Origin: JBDUCV01 sp040003255
GTDB taxonomy: Bacteria > Actinomycetota > Actinomycetes > Mycobacteriales > Jatrophihabitantaceae
Reading direction: 5' to 3'
DNA length: 36,569 nucleotides
Assembly: GCA_040003255.1 (NCBI GenBank)
Contig: JBDUCV010000015.1
Coordinates: forward strand, 1-36,569
Shown here: positions 1-7,419 of the stretch, piece by piece
How positions within the stretch are numbered: the stretch's first letter is position 1
Layout of the letters: every line of letters begins with the position of its first letter
Position numbers and translations under genes: made by a program
The notes under the pieces: generated by a model
Seen by the model: the letters and a program-made list of their open reading frames with translations, nothing else
Database searches by the model: none
Told to the model about the DNA's origin: nothing

Positions 1-156
1 CAGATGCACGCCCGCGGCGTGTTCCCGGTCGGCACCGGTTACTTCGGACCGAACACGCTGGCCGTCGTCAAACGGCTGCAGGGCCAGAACGGACTGCCGC
101 AGACCGGCATCCTCGGCCCGGTGACCTGGCAGCTCGCCTGGACCGGGCGGTACTGA
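1..156 (+). CDS. Peptidoglycan-binding domain protein, C-terminal fragment
   Basis: The window opens inside an open frame that reads 51 codons to a TGA at 154-156. The visible peptide contains GYFGPNT, then a helix with KRLQGQNGL, then TGILGPVTW. This is the helix-turn-helix pattern of a PG_binding_1 repeat: a (Y/F)FGP.T...V..FQ..NGL..TG..G..TW consensus. Such domains anchor cell-wall hydrolases or other exported proteins to peptidoglycan. The catalytic or remaining part lies upstream of the window, so the enzyme type is unknown. It ends 34 bases before the convergent glmM stop, and no terminator hairpin is obvious between them. Confidence 0.75.
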   Translation, partial: QMHARGVFPVGTGYFGPNTLAVVKRLQGQNGLPQTGILGPVTWQLAWTGRY

Positions 157-190
157 CCACCCCAAGTCCGCCCCGATCCGCGACAGACGG

Positions 191-1525
191 TCAGGCTCCA
201 ACGACGGCGGCCACCCGGCGGGCCACCTCGTCGGCATGCGCCGCGGAGTCGGCCTCGACCATGACGCGTACCAGCTGTTCAGTGCCAGATGGACGCAGCA
301 GGATTCGGCCCCCGTCGCCGAGTTCGGCCTGCGCGTCGGCCACCGCCGCGGTCACCGCCGGCGAGCCGGCGACGGATGCCTTGTCGGCGACCGGGACATT
401 CAGGAGCACCTGCGGCAGCCGGTGCACCACCGATGCCAGGTCGGCGAGCGTGCGTCCGGACGACGTCATGGCCGCCATCAGGTGCAGGGCGGTCAGCAGC
501 CCGTCGCCTGTGGTGGCCGCCTCGGTGAAGATCACGTGGCCGCTCTGCTCGCCGCCAAGGGAAAGGCCTCGCTCGCGCAGCGCCTCGAGCAGGTAGCGGT
601 CACCGACCGCCGTCGTGACCACCGCGATTCCGGCGTCGCGCATGGCGTGGTGGAAGCCGAGGTTGCTCATGACGGTCGCGACGACCGTGTCGTCACGTAG
701 CCGGCCCTCGCCGCGCAAGCGCAGCGCGCACAGCGCGAGGATCTGGTCGCCATCGACGATGCGCCCGTCGGCATCGACGGCCAGGCACCGATCCGCGTCG
801 CCGTCGTGGGCGATGCCGAGGTCGGCGCCTTCGGCCAGAACCCGAGCGACCAAGCCGTCCATGTGCGTGGACCCAACACCGTCGTTGATGTTGAGGCCGT
901 CCGGCTCGGCAGCAACGGCCGTAACCAGGGCGCCCGCGCGGCGATAGAGCTCGGGGGCGAGCGCGGACGCGGCGCCGTGGGCGCAGTCGACGACGACCCG
1001 TAGGCCGGCGAGCGAAACCGATACAGCACCCAGGAGGTGGTGGAGGTAGCGGGCACCGGCCTGGGGCTCGTCGTGGACCCGGCCGATCGCAGCGCCCGTG
1101 GGACGGGTGCCGAAGCTGACCGAGTCGATACCGTCCTCGATCTCGCTCTCGAGCTCGTCCGCGAGTTTGTGGCCGCCGCGCGCGAACAGCTTGATCCCGT
1201 TGTCGGGCATTGGATTGTGACTTGCCGAGAGCACGACGCCGAGGTCGGCGCCGTAGTCAGCGGTGAGATAGGCGACGGCGGGAGTCGGCAACACGCCGAC
1301 CCGCAGCACATCCGCCCCAGCGGCGGCCAGCCCAGCGACGACGGCACCCTCGAGCATTTCGCCGCTCGCGCGCGGGTCGCGGCCGACGACCGCCAACGGG
1401 CGGTGCGAGGGGTCGTGGCCGATTAGCACCCGTGCAGCTGCTCCGGCCGCAGCCAGTGCAAGCTCGGGCGTCAGGTCCGCATTGGCCAGTCCGCGGACGC
1501 CGTCGGTGCCGAAGTAGCGGCCCAA
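191..1525 (-). CDS. glmM: Phosphoglucosamine mutase GlmM
   Basis: Converts glucosamine-6-phosphate to glucosamine-1-phosphate, the step before UDP-GlcNAc in peptidoglycan precursor synthesis in the cytosol. The protein begins LGRYFGTDGVRG, the family N-terminus. It has the phosphoserine loop SASHNP with the catalytic Ser at residue 102, the metal-binding DGDADR loop, the sugar-binding GGEQSG loop and a C-terminal phosphate-binding RPSGTE. The start chosen is TTG at 1525, because family alignment begins there and the length (444 aa) is then normal. The open frame runs on upstream through rpsI in another frame, which is an artefact. It lies 8 bases after the rpsI stop without a clear Shine-Dalgarno sequence, so expression probably depends on coupling to rpsI. 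The rplM-rpsI-glmM order is common in actinobacteria. Confidence 0.96.
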   Translation of the reverse strand: MGRYFGTDGVRGLANADLTPELALAAAGAAARVLIGHDPSHRPLAVVGRDPRASGEMLEGAVVAGLAAAGADVLRVGVLPTPAVAYLTADYGADLGVVLSASHNPMPDNGIKLFARGGHKLADELESEIEDGIDSVSFGTRPTGAAIGRVHDEPQAGARYLHHLLGAVSVSLAGLRVVVDCAHGAASALAPELYRRAGALVTAVAAEPDGLNINDGVGSTHMDGLVARVLAEGADLGIAHDGDADRCLAVDADGRIVDGDQILALCALRLRGEGRLRDDTVVATVMSNLGFHHAMRDAGIAVVTTAVGDRYLLEALRERGLSLGGEQSGHVIFTEAATTGDGLLTALHLMAAMTSSGRTLADLASVVHRLPQVLLNVPVADKASVAGSPAVTAAVADAQAELGDGGRILLRPSGTEQLVRVMVEADSAAHADEVARRVAAVVGA

Positions 1526-1533
1526 CGGTCGAA

Positions 1534-1938
1534 TCAGCGCTTCGAGTACTGCGGCGCCTTGCGCGCCTTCTTCAAGCCGTACTTCTTGCGCTCCTTGACG
1601 CGCGGGTCCCGGGTCAAGAATCCGGCTTTCTTCAGCGACGGACGGTCGTCGGGCTCGATACCGATCAGCGCTCGCGCGATGGCCAGTCGAAGCGCGCCGG
1701 CCTGGCCGGTCACGCCGCCGCCGCGCAGGCTGGCGACCACGTCGTACTGGCCGTCCTTCTCGAGCGTCACGAACGGCTCCCGGATGAGCTGCTGGTGCAC
1801 CTTGTTCGGGAAGTACTGCTCGAGCGTGCGGCCGTTGAGCGTGAACGCTCCGGAGCCGGGCGAGAGTCGCACCCGGACGATGGCTTCCTTGCGGCGGCCG
1901 ACGGTCGGGGCGTATGGGGTCGACTGGGACGACGTCAC
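1534..1938 (-). CDS. rpsI: 30S ribosomal protein S9
   Basis: Small-subunit ribosomal protein S9 (uS9), whose C-terminal tail reaches the P-site tRNA. The sequence contains GRRKEAIVRVRL near residues 14-25, the GGGVTGQAGALR segment and the basic tail ending in YSKR, all hallmarks of the family. It is 134 aa with a short N-terminal extension of the kind seen in actinobacteria. The GTG start at 1938 overlaps the rplM stop by four bases (GTGA), so the two are translationally coupled. The stop is followed after 8 bases by glmM. Confidence 0.97.
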   Translation of the reverse strand: MTSSQSTPYAPTVGRRKEAIVRVRLSPGSGAFTLNGRTLEQYFPNKVHQQLIREPFVTLEKDGQYDVVASLRGGGVTGQAGALRLAIARALIGIEPDDRPSLKKAGFLTRDPRVKERKKYGLKKARKAPQYSKR

Positions 1939-2387
1939 TGGGCAACCTGCTTGATCTCGAACGACTGGGGCTTCTGGGCGCCGTGCGGATGCTCGGGGCC
2001 GGCGTACACCTTCAGCTTCTTCAGCTGCTTACGGCCTAGGGTGTTCTTGGGCAACATGCCCTTGACGGCCAGTTCGATGACCCGTTCGGGCTTGCTGTCG
2101 AGCAATTCGCCGACGGTCCGCTTCGACAGCCCGCCCGGGTAGCCGGAGTGACGGTAGCGAAACTCGTCCCGCTTGGCGCCGGTGACGGCGACTTTGCCCG
2201 CGTTGACGATGACCACGAAATCGCCGGTGTCGACGTGCGGCGCGAACTGCGGCTTGTGCTTGCCGCGCAACAGCGTCGCCGCGTGCGAGGCGAGCCGGCC
2301 GAGGACGACGTCATCGGCGTCGATGACGTGCCACCGGTGGGCGATCTCCCCCGGCTTCGGGCTGTAGGTCTTGCTGCTCACAGACAC
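1935..2387 (-). CDS. rplM: 50S ribosomal protein L13
   Basis: Large-subunit protein uL13, an early-assembly protein. Recognised by the N-terminal WHVIDADDVVLGRLAS segment, the RGKHKP motif, GDFVVIVNA and the C-terminal MLPKNTLGR followed by LKVYAGPEHPH. Length is 150 aa, normal for the family. The GTG start at 2387 has AGAAGG about 7 bases upstream; another GTG two codons downstream is a less likely start. It heads the rplM-rpsI-glmM unit. The 242-base gap upstream (2388-2629) must hold the operon promoter; a short perfect hairpin (GCGTC, 3-base loop, GACGC) lies at 2430-2442, but I could not assign a convincing -10 or an L13 leader. Confidence 0.97.
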   Translation of the reverse strand: MSVSSKTYSPKPGEIAHRWHVIDADDVVLGRLASHAATLLRGKHKPQFAPHVDTGDFVVIVNAGKVAVTGAKRDEFRYRHSGYPGGLSKRTVGELLDSKPERVIELAVKGMLPKNTLGRKQLKKLKVYAGPEHPHGAQKPQSFEIKQVAQ

Positions 2388-2615
2388 GAGCCTGCCTTCT
2401 GTTCGTCACTGGTTCATAGTCAGCTTTGAGCGTCTTGGACGCGGTGCCACCCGTCGTCGGGCCGCTGTCAGGACGTCAACCGGTCCACCGCACCGACCAA
2501 ACTGTGGGGATGTGGTGACACCAACCGACCACGATACCGGCGCGCCGTGGCGGCGGCCAAATCCGTCCGCTGGCCAGGAACGACGGGGCGCGCGTCGCCG
2601 CGGTCCAGCGATCGG

Positions 2616-2621
2616 TAGTTT
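2616..2621 (+). promoter_or_regulatory. Predicted -10 element for the GAF-SpoIIE phosphatase
   Basis: TAGTTT fits the actinobacterial TANNNT -10 pattern and ends 8 bases before the ATG at 2630. Transcription would start at or next to the start codon, giving a leaderless mRNA, in agreement with the lack of a Shine-Dalgarno sequence. No good -35 is seen. This is an inference from pattern and spacing. Confidence 0.5.
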
Positions 2622-2629
2622 CATCGCCG

Positions 2630-3985
2630 ATGAACCTCCTCCCCTTGCACCGTCGTGGGCCCCCCCCGAGCCGCAAAGCGGTCCCGGTCGGGGCCGAAAC
2701 CGCCGGTGAGCGGCTGGCACTGCTGTCGTCATTCACCCGCGAGATCACCGGCACACTCGACCCGGAGGGGGTCGTTGCGCTGCTGGCCCACTTCGTCGTG
2801 CCGCGCCTCGCGTCGTGGTGTGTGCTGCACACTGTCGATGAAGACACTGGGCAACTGAAGACGCCCACGGTGCTGCACGAGCGGGCCTCATCCGACCCGG
2901 GGATCGCGCTCGCGGTCGAGCGGTTGCGCGAACTCGCTCCAGAGAGGCTGCACGAGGACGGGCCCATCTGGCAGGTTCTGCGCGGCGACGTGCCGCACGT
3001 GTTCGTCGAGAACGTCCAGTTCGCCGAGCTCGCTTTGCTGGGTACCGACGCCGCGTTGGCCGAGGTGGCGCCGGTACTTGGGCTGACCAGCATGATCATC
3101 GTGCCGCTAAGCGCCCGCGACCGGATCATCGGCGCGTTCGGCATCGCCGCCGGTAACGGTCGCCGCCGTTACACCCGGGACGACCTCGCCCTCGTCCTCG
3201 ACCTCGCCGTCCGCGCCGGGTTGATGATCGAGAATGCCGGCCTGTACGCGCGGGAACGCAATGCCGCGGCGATCTTGCAACGCGGGCTGCTCCCCGAGCT
3301 TCCCGTCATCGACGGGGTAGAGCTCCGCGCGGACTACGTGCCGGCCATGTCGCACTCAGAGGTGGGCGGCGACTGGTACGACGTCTTTCCCCTTGCCGAC
3401 GGGCAGGTCGGCATCGCGATCGGCGACGTGATGGGGCACGACTTCGCCGCAGCGACCACAATGGGGTCACTGCGCTACGTCCTGCGGTCCTACGCCTGGC
3501 CGGGCTGCGCGCCGGACCAGGTGTTGAACCAGGTCGACGAGCTGGTGCACGGGATGTCGCTCGGCCTGCTCGCCACCTGCATCTACGGCCGGCTCACGCC
3601 GCCTTCCACCGGCTCAATGGCGACTTTCCAGTACGCCAACGCTGGTCATCCGCCGCCGCTCCTCGTCCATCCAGACGGCCGGGTCGACACATTGGCGGCC
3701 GCGCACGGAGTGATGATCGGGGTGCAGAACGTCGGCGGCGCCCGCGATCCGCGCTCATGCGCATCGGTGTCGGTGCCTCGGGGCGGCAAGATCGTCTGCT
3801 TCACCGACGGTCTCCTCGATGCCGACGACGGCGAGCTCGACGAGGCCCTGGAGCAGGTGCGCGCTTCGATCTGGCAGCTGGGTCCCGGCGCAACCTGCGC
3901 GCGCATCGTCGATCACCTGATCACCCGAGCCCGGGACACCGTGCCTCTCGACGACGTCGCCGTGCTCGTCGTCGGTGTCGACTGA
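2630..3985 (+). CDS. GAF-domain PP2C/SpoIIE-type serine phosphatase
   Basis: Predicted cytosolic Ser/Thr phosphatase of the RsbU/SpoIIE class, which typically dephosphorylates an anti-anti-sigma factor. Residues about 25-200 look like a GAF sensor domain. A linker helix (ERNAAAILQRGLLPELP, near 208-224) typical of GAF-SpoIIE fusions leads into the phosphatase domain. That domain shows GGDWYDVF (metal Asp248) and IGDVMGHD (Asp266), and ends with the LDDVAVLVV strand carrying further metal-binding aspartates. Length is 451 aa. There is no transmembrane helix and no HATPase (anti-sigma kinase) domain. No sigma factor, STAS protein or anti-sigma gene lies beside it, so its partner is encoded elsewhere. 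It converges on the metallo-hydrolase gene with a 20-base gap. Confidence 0.88.
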   Translation: MNLLPLHRRGPPPSRKAVPVGAETAGERLALLSSFTREITGTLDPEGVVALLAHFVVPRLASWCVLHTVDEDTGQLKTPTVLHERASSDPGIALAVERLRELAPERLHEDGPIWQVLRGDVPHVFVENVQFAELALLGTDAALAEVAPVLGLTSMIIVPLSARDRIIGAFGIAAGNGRRRYTRDDLALVLDLAVRAGLMIENAGLYARERNAAAILQRGLLPELPVIDGVELRADYVPAMSHSEVGGDWYDVFPLADGQVGIAIGDVMGHDFAAATTMGSLRYVLRSYAWPGCAPDQVLNQVDELVHGMSLGLLATCIYGRLTPPSTGSMATFQYANAGHPPPLLVHPDGRVDTLAAAHGVMIGVQNVGGARDPRSCASVSVPRGGKIVCFTDGLLDADDGELDEALEQVRASIWQLGPGATCARIVDHLITRARDTVPLDDVAVLVVGVD

Positions 3986-4005
3986 GCGTGCCGCAGCGGC
4001 AGCGG

Positions 4006-4635
4006 TCACACGTCGAGCGACGACCCCGCGCTCAGGTGCCGGAACTCGCTGCCGTAGGAGCCACCGATCCGCGTGAGGTGGGCTTCGGACACCTGCAGTC
4101 CGGCCTCGTTGAGCAGTCCGTCGTGGATCTGGAAGGCCTGCGGGGCGCGCACCGAGACCATGAAGTCGATGACCTCGGCGATCTTGGACCACGGCGCGTG
4201 GATCGGCACGAGCAGCGTCTGCACCGGCTTCGTCGGCACGGCGAAGGAATCACCCGGGTGGTAGACCCGGCCGGCAACCAGGTACGACACGTTGCCGATC
4301 ACCGAAATCGACGGATGTACCACCGCATGCTGGCCGCCAAACGTCTCGACCGCGAATCCCGCCGCCTCGAACGTCTGGCCGGCCTGCACCTCGGTCACCT
4401 CGACGCCGTCCACGGCCACGCCTGCCGGCGCCCAGACGCGTAGGCCCGGGTTGGCCTTGACCGCCGACAGCAACGCGGCCGGGTCGAGGTGGTCGGCGTG
4501 TTCATGGGTGATCAGCACGGCCTGCGCGCCATCTAGGGCGGCGGCGGACTCGGAATGCACTCCCGGGTCGATTACGAGAGATCGGGAGCCGTCCTCGAAC
4601 CGGACGCAAGAGTGCGAGAACTTCGTCAGCCGCAT
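4006..4635 (-). CDS. Metallo-beta-lactamase-fold metal-dependent hydrolase
   Basis: Small MBL-fold protein (209 aa) of the UlaG/Lactamase_B_3 type. The opening MRLTKFSHSCVRF strand pattern and the THEHADHLD motif (His44, His46, Asp48, His49) are the metal site, with a later His in GGQHAV and Asp in YHPGDSF completing it. No signal peptide is seen, so it is probably cytosolic. The substrate cannot be read from sequence; family members act on phosphodiesters, lactones or cyclic sugars. The ATG at 4635 is preceded by GGCAGG at good distance and follows the stop of the LapA-like gene by 5 bases, so the two form an operon. The frame is open further upstream, but that is overlap with the upstream gene. 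Confidence 0.85.
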   Translation of the reverse strand: MRLTKFSHSCVRFEDGSRSLVIDPGVHSESAAALDGAQAVLITHEHADHLDPAALLSAVKANPGLRVWAPAGVAVDGVEVTEVQAGQTFEAAGFAVETFGGQHAVVHPSISVIGNVSYLVAGRVYHPGDSFAVPTKPVQTLLVPIHAPWSKIAEVIDFMVSVRAPQAFQIHDGLLNEAGLQVSEAHLTRIGGSYGSEFRHLSAGSSLDV

Positions 4636-4640
4636 GGCGT

Positions 4641-5162
4641 TTACCTGCCGGCTCGTTGCTCTCGCGGGGTGTTGCTCTTGAGTGCCTGGCGCAGTTGCAG
4701 GATGCGGATCGACCCGGGGACGGCCGCGATCACAAGCCCGATGATCGCCGCGATGAGGATGGTCAGGCCGAGCGACAGGTGCCCGTTGAACCCGAGGAAA
4801 TGAATCGACACCTTGTTCAGGTTCTGGGCGATGAAAATCACCAGCAGGATCAGAAACACTGCGGCCGTGATCAGCCCGACCCACACGCCGCTAATTCGAG
4901 TGAGGCGCACCCGGCCCTTCGTGTCGAATCCCGGCGCGGGCGTGCCGGCGTGTCGGGGCGCCGGAGTTCCGGGCGGTCCCGTCGCCGCCGTGCCGGGTTG
5001 ACCCGTCGGCGGGGCCGGTTGTCCGGCCGCCGTCGGGGCAAACGGTTGGCCAGCCGGCCCAGGCGGTGCGGCCGGCGCAACGCCAGGCGACGGTCCATAT
5101 CCGGACGCGGGATCCCACGGCGGGACCGGCTGTTGGGGGCGGGGTGCGTTTGGGTCGGTCAT
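4641..5162 (-). CDS. LapA-domain (DUF1049) membrane protein with Pro/Gly-rich N-terminus
   Basis: A 173-aa membrane protein. Residues 1-80 are a low-complexity Pro/Gly/Ala region, presumably cytosolic and disordered. Two transmembrane helices follow at about 92-113 and 129-150. The motif IFIAQNLNKVSIHFLG between them is the LapA/DUF1049 signature (FIxQNxxxVxxxFLG). The tail (ILQLRQALKS) is basic and helical. LapA proteins in E. coli act with LapB in envelope regulation, but the role in Gram-positive actinobacteria is unknown. The ATG at 5162 is chosen over one nine codons upstream because GAGAGGA lies about 10 bases before it. First gene of a two-gene unit with the MBL hydrolase. Confidence 0.85.
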   Translation of the reverse strand: MTDPNAPRPQQPVPPWDPASGYGPSPGVAPAAPPGPAGQPFAPTAAGQPAPPTGQPGTAATGPPGTPAPRHAGTPAPGFDTKGRVRLTRISGVWVGLITAAVFLILLVIFIAQNLNKVSIHFLGFNGHLSLGLTILIAAIIGLVIAAVPGSIRILQLRQALKSNTPREQRAGR

Positions 5163-5400
5163 GAGCGGCTTTCCTCTCGAAGAGTCCACATCAGTAGCTA
5201 CCCGCAGTGGACGGAGTCAAAGCGTGCACCAGCTACTCCTCTTCGTGCGCGGTTGATCCGAACGGTAGGGCTACCAACCCAAGTTTCGACGTGAAGTCGC
5301 CAGAAATGGCCGGTACTCCTCGCTGCCACGATGCGGCCGTCGGCAGACGCTTCGATCGCTGTGCTGCCTCAGCACGCACTGCGCCAAATCGGTTGCGGGA

Positions 5401-5406
5401 CAGTCT
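5401..5406 (+). promoter_or_regulatory. Possible -10 element for the GNAT gene
   Basis: CAGTCT matches xANNNT and lies 23 bases before the in-frame GTG at 5430. Another GTG at 5413 is at leaderless distance but is out of frame. Weak prediction. Confidence 0.2.
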
Positions 5407-5429
5407 CGGGTGGTGTTGGGCTGCTCGAC

Positions 5430-6227
5430 GTGGACCAGCATGCGGTGCTCGCGGCCTTCGACGAGCAGATACGGCGGCGGCCGGAGCTCGACGGGCCGGA
5501 GACGCGGGTCGAGCGTGAGGACGGCGTGGTACGGCTGATTTCCTCCGGCCACGGGTGGAGCGGGGTGACTTGGTCCGACCTGGAACCGGCCAGTGCGGAC
5601 GCGGTTATCGCCGCGCAGGTCAGCCGGTTCGCTCAGCTGTCGCGGCCCTGGGAATGGAAGTACTACTCATCCGACCAGCCACCGGACCTGCCCGCGCGGT
5701 TGATCGCGGCGGGTCTGCGGCCCGAACCTATCGAGGCGCTGCTCGTGGCAGAGATTTCCGAACTCCCTCTCGACGTTCCGCCGCCACCGGGCGTGCAGCT
5801 GCTGCCGGTCGTTGACGAGCGAGGAGTCGAGATGCTCGTGCGGGTGTGGCACGAGGCATTCGGCGGAGACCACCCCGGCTTTAGCGCGACCTGGCTGACC
5901 CGTCTTGCTCAGCACCCCGACGCAGGTGCGGCCGTGGTCGCGGTGGCGGCGGGGCAGACGCCCATCGCCGGCGGCAGGATGGAGTTCCACCACGGCACCG
6001 ACTTCGCCAGCCTGTGGGGCGGCGGCACGGTGCCCGCCTGGCGCAGCCGCGGTGTATTCCGCTCGCTCGTCGCCCATCGGGCCGCTCTGGCCGCTGCCAG
6101 AGGCTTCCGTTACCTGCAGGTCGACGCCTCGTCGGATAGCCGTCCGATACTTCGCCGCCTGGGCTTCGTCGAACTCGCCACCACCACGCCATTCACGCAC
6201 CCAGTAGCTGGCGGTAGGAGCGGCTGA
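5430..6227 (+). CDS. GNAT-family N-acetyltransferase
   Basis: About 265 aa. The C-terminal half shows a GNAT fold: an IAGGRMEF strand, GGGTVPAWRSRGVFRSLV in the place of the acetyl-CoA pyrophosphate loop (consensus R/QxxGxG/A), then a helix and YLQVDASSDSRPILRRLGF with the usual late GNAT helix-strand. The N-terminal half (AFDEQIRRRP, then WSGVTWSDL) resembles actinobacterial GNAT enzymes of unknown substrate. Start is uncertain: an ATG at 5331 keeps the frame open, but its first 33 residues have no family character, so GTG 5430 is preferred. The 5163-5429 interval is otherwise empty. It converges with the carbonic anhydrase gene 44 bases downstream. Confidence 0.78.
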   Translation: MDQHAVLAAFDEQIRRRPELDGPETRVEREDGVVRLISSGHGWSGVTWSDLEPASADAVIAAQVSRFAQLSRPWEWKYYSSDQPPDLPARLIAAGLRPEPIEALLVAEISELPLDVPPPPGVQLLPVVDERGVEMLVRVWHEAFGGDHPGFSATWLTRLAQHPDAGAAVVAVAAGQTPIAGGRMEFHHGTDFASLWGGGTVPAWRSRGVFRSLVAHRAALAAARGFRYLQVDASSDSRPILRRLGFVELATTTPFTHPVAGGRSG

Positions 6228-6271
6228 GTGTCACGTTGATGGGTAGGCCGGGGCCGCGCCACCGGGTTGGC

Positions 6272-6772
6272 TCAGCAGACCGGCGAGATGCGGCCCGTGT
6301 CGACGTCGTACAGGAACCCGCCGATTGCGATGCCGTCGAGGTAGGGCCACGACCGAGCCCGCTGGATGTCGGTGCGCAGCGCCGCGACTTGGTCGGTCGC
6401 CACCAGGAAGGAGATGCTCCGGGTGTCCGGGCCACCGGCGGCATGCACCGCGGCGTGCACGTCCTGCTCGCTGCCGTCGGCCATCCGACAGCGGGTATGC
6501 GCGACGACCATGACCCGGTCGACACCGAGCAGGTACCGCGCGAGCACGAGTGTGCGCAACACGTCGTCGGTCACTCGGGCGCCGGCGTTGCGCAGAATCT
6601 TGGCGTCCCCGGGGGCGAGACCGAGCATCGCCAGTGGCTCGATGCGCGAGTCCATGCAGGTGAGTACGGCGAGACCTTTCGCCGCGCGCGGCGGCAGGCC
6701 CGCGAGCTGGAAGCGGGACACGTAGTCCGTGTTCGCCGCGAGTACGTCGTCAAATGCGCCGTCGTCTGCGAT
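6272..6772 (-). CDS. Beta-class carbonic anhydrase, apparent AUC start
   Basis: Zinc enzyme interconverting CO2 and bicarbonate in the cytosol. Zinc ligands are visible as TCMDSR (Cys39, with the Asp41-Arg43 dyad) and AHTRC (His92, Cys95) when numbered from 6772; the spacing equals that which I recall for mycobacterial Rv1284. Length would be 166 aa, normal for the class. The start is the problem. The frame has no ATG, GTG or TTG near the expected N-terminus; the nearest ATG is at 6961, inside the divergent operon. An ATC codon at 6772 lies exactly 6 bases after a TACTGT -10 element, the same geometry as leaderless starts elsewhere here. Alternatives are a missing base after the out-of-frame GTG at 6780, or a mutated start. 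Neighbouring HTRCRM departs from the usual HTDCGM. Confidence 0.82.
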   Translation of the reverse strand: MADDGAFDDVLAANTDYVSRFQLAGLPPRAAKGLAVLTCMDSRIEPLAMLGLAPGDAKILRNAGARVTDDVLRTLVLARYLLGVDRVMVVAHTRCRMADGSEQDVHAAVHAAGGPDTRSISFLVATDQVAALRTDIQRARSWPYLDGIAIGGFLYDVDTGRISPVC

Positions 6773-6778
6773 TCGCTC

Positions 6779-6784
6779 ACAGTA
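6779..6784 (-). promoter_or_regulatory. Predicted -10 element for the carbonic anhydrase gene
   Basis: TACTGT on the minus strand (TANNNT) is followed by six bases and then ATC in the carbonic anhydrase frame. It also overlaps the GTG at 6780 that opens a different frame. Prediction by pattern and by match to neighbouring promoters. Confidence 0.4.
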
Positions 6785-6828
6785 CGTGCGAAGGCTTCGG
6801 CTTCCGCGACACGCCGTCGACCATGTAC

Positions 6829-6858
6829 TTGTTTGCCAGGGAGCAAGTCGAGCAGAGT
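6829..6858 (+). promoter_or_regulatory. Predicted promoter of the Nramp/PRC operon
   Basis: TTGTTT (6829-6834) and CAGAGT (6853-6858) are separated by 18 bases; the GTG of the first gene follows 7 bases later at 6866. Spacing and the xANNNT form suit a leaderless SigA-type promoter. It is read divergently from the carbonic anhydrase gene. Confidence 0.35.
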
Positions 6859-6865
6859 TCTGCTG

Positions 6866-6967
6866 GTGACTGACGGGCTGGTGGTGCTGGCGGCGTGGCT
6901 GATGTTCGCCGCGCTGCTGGTCGCTCTCGCCGTGGTGGTCCTGCGTGGGGGCGGTGGTCACCGGTGA
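6866..6967 (+). CDS. Single-pass membrane peptide, first gene of Nramp/PRC operon
   Basis: A 33-aa open frame from GTG 6866: MTDGLVVLAAWLMFAALL, then a continued hydrophobic run to about residue 26, and a basic tail RGGGGHR. It is one transmembrane helix with a cytoplasmic-looking C-terminus. Its stop overlaps the GTG start of the following lipoprotein by four bases (GTGA), which argues that it is translated and coupled to it. No family is recognised. It could be a small subunit or chaperone of the transporter encoded two genes downstream, or only a leader that permits coupling. Confidence 0.55.
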   Translation: MTDGLVVLAAWLMFAALLVALAVVVLRGGGGHR

Positions 6968-7419
6968 GGCGAGGGCTGTCTACCGCGGCTGCTGCGATCG
7001 CCATCATGCTCGCGCTCAGCGGATGCGTCGGTCCGGCGCGAACGACGTCAACCTACGAGGGCAAGGCGCTGCGGACCGCGCAGGACAGCCTTTCGGAGTT
7101 GCAGACCTCGCTGTTGAGCGTGCAGACGAGCTTGCACGGCAAGCTCACGCAGGCCTACCTGCAGACCGTGCTGAGCGAGTCGGAGGACGCGTTCTCCTCG
7201 ATTCAGGCGACGTTCGACTCGATCCAGCCTCCGGACACAGAGGCGGCCGACAAGCTGCGCGACAGCCTGGACAAACTGTTGGCTGATGGTGCCGATGGAA
7301 TGGCCCAGCTGCGCATACTTGCCCGACGGCAGGACACTCAGCAACTGGCTGCTGAGGCCCAGAAGCTCACCGCCACAGCCGACGGGTTGGACAAGTTCGC
7401 GCAGGAGCACGGCGGATGA
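6964..7419 (+). CDS. Predicted helical lipoprotein of the Nramp/PRC operon
   Basis: 151 aa. A short basic start (VRRG), a hydrophobic stretch and the lipobox LSGC with Cys21 mark it as a lipoprotein anchored on the outer face of the membrane. The rest (about 36-150) is a chain of amphipathic helices rich in Gln, Leu, Ser, Ala and Asp (SLSELQTSLLSVQTSL, then DSLDKLLADGADGMAQL), without cysteines or aromatic clusters; a four-helix bundle or coiled coil is likely. No database family is recognised. The GTG start overlaps the upstream stop and its own stop overlaps the transporter ATG, both by four bases. By context it may be a substrate-binding or assembly partner of the transporter; that is inference. 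Confidence 0.75.
   Translation: MRRGLSTAAAAIAIMLALSGCVGPARTTSTYEGKALRTAQDSLSELQTSLLSVQTSLHGKLTQAYLQTVLSESEDAFSSIQATFDSIQPPDTEAADKLRDSLDKLLADGADGMAQLRILARRQDTQQLAAEAQKLTATADGLDKFAQEHGG

Noticed and set aside
191..1945. A single 584-codon minus-strand frame spanning glmM and rpsI
   Set aside because: The upstream 140 codons are the wrong frame of rpsI and are Arg/Pro-rich without family character; GlmM begins at TTG 1525.
2388..2629. Ribosomal-protein L13 leader
   Set aside because: Only a 5-base stem is visible; no conserved leader structure could be recognised.
2371..2709. Plus-strand frame over the rplM upstream region
   Set aside because: Arg/Pro-rich shadow composition, no ribosome-binding site, and it overlaps the phosphatase start.
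3986..4005. Terminator between the phosphatase and MBL hydrolase genes
   Set aside because: Only a 5-base stem with a 3-base loop and no U-tract; too weak to list as a feature.
5190..5330. Possible tRNA or small RNA in the LapA-GNAT gap
   Set aside because: No cloverleaf, no GGTTCGAAT-type T-arm, and only a minor palindrome (GGTAG-GG-CTACC).
6272..6961. Carbonic anhydrase starting from ATG 6961
   Set aside because: It would lie antisense across the first gene of the Nramp/PRC operon and its promoter, and the added 63 residues (His/Gln/Arg-rich) are unlike any carbonic anhydrase.
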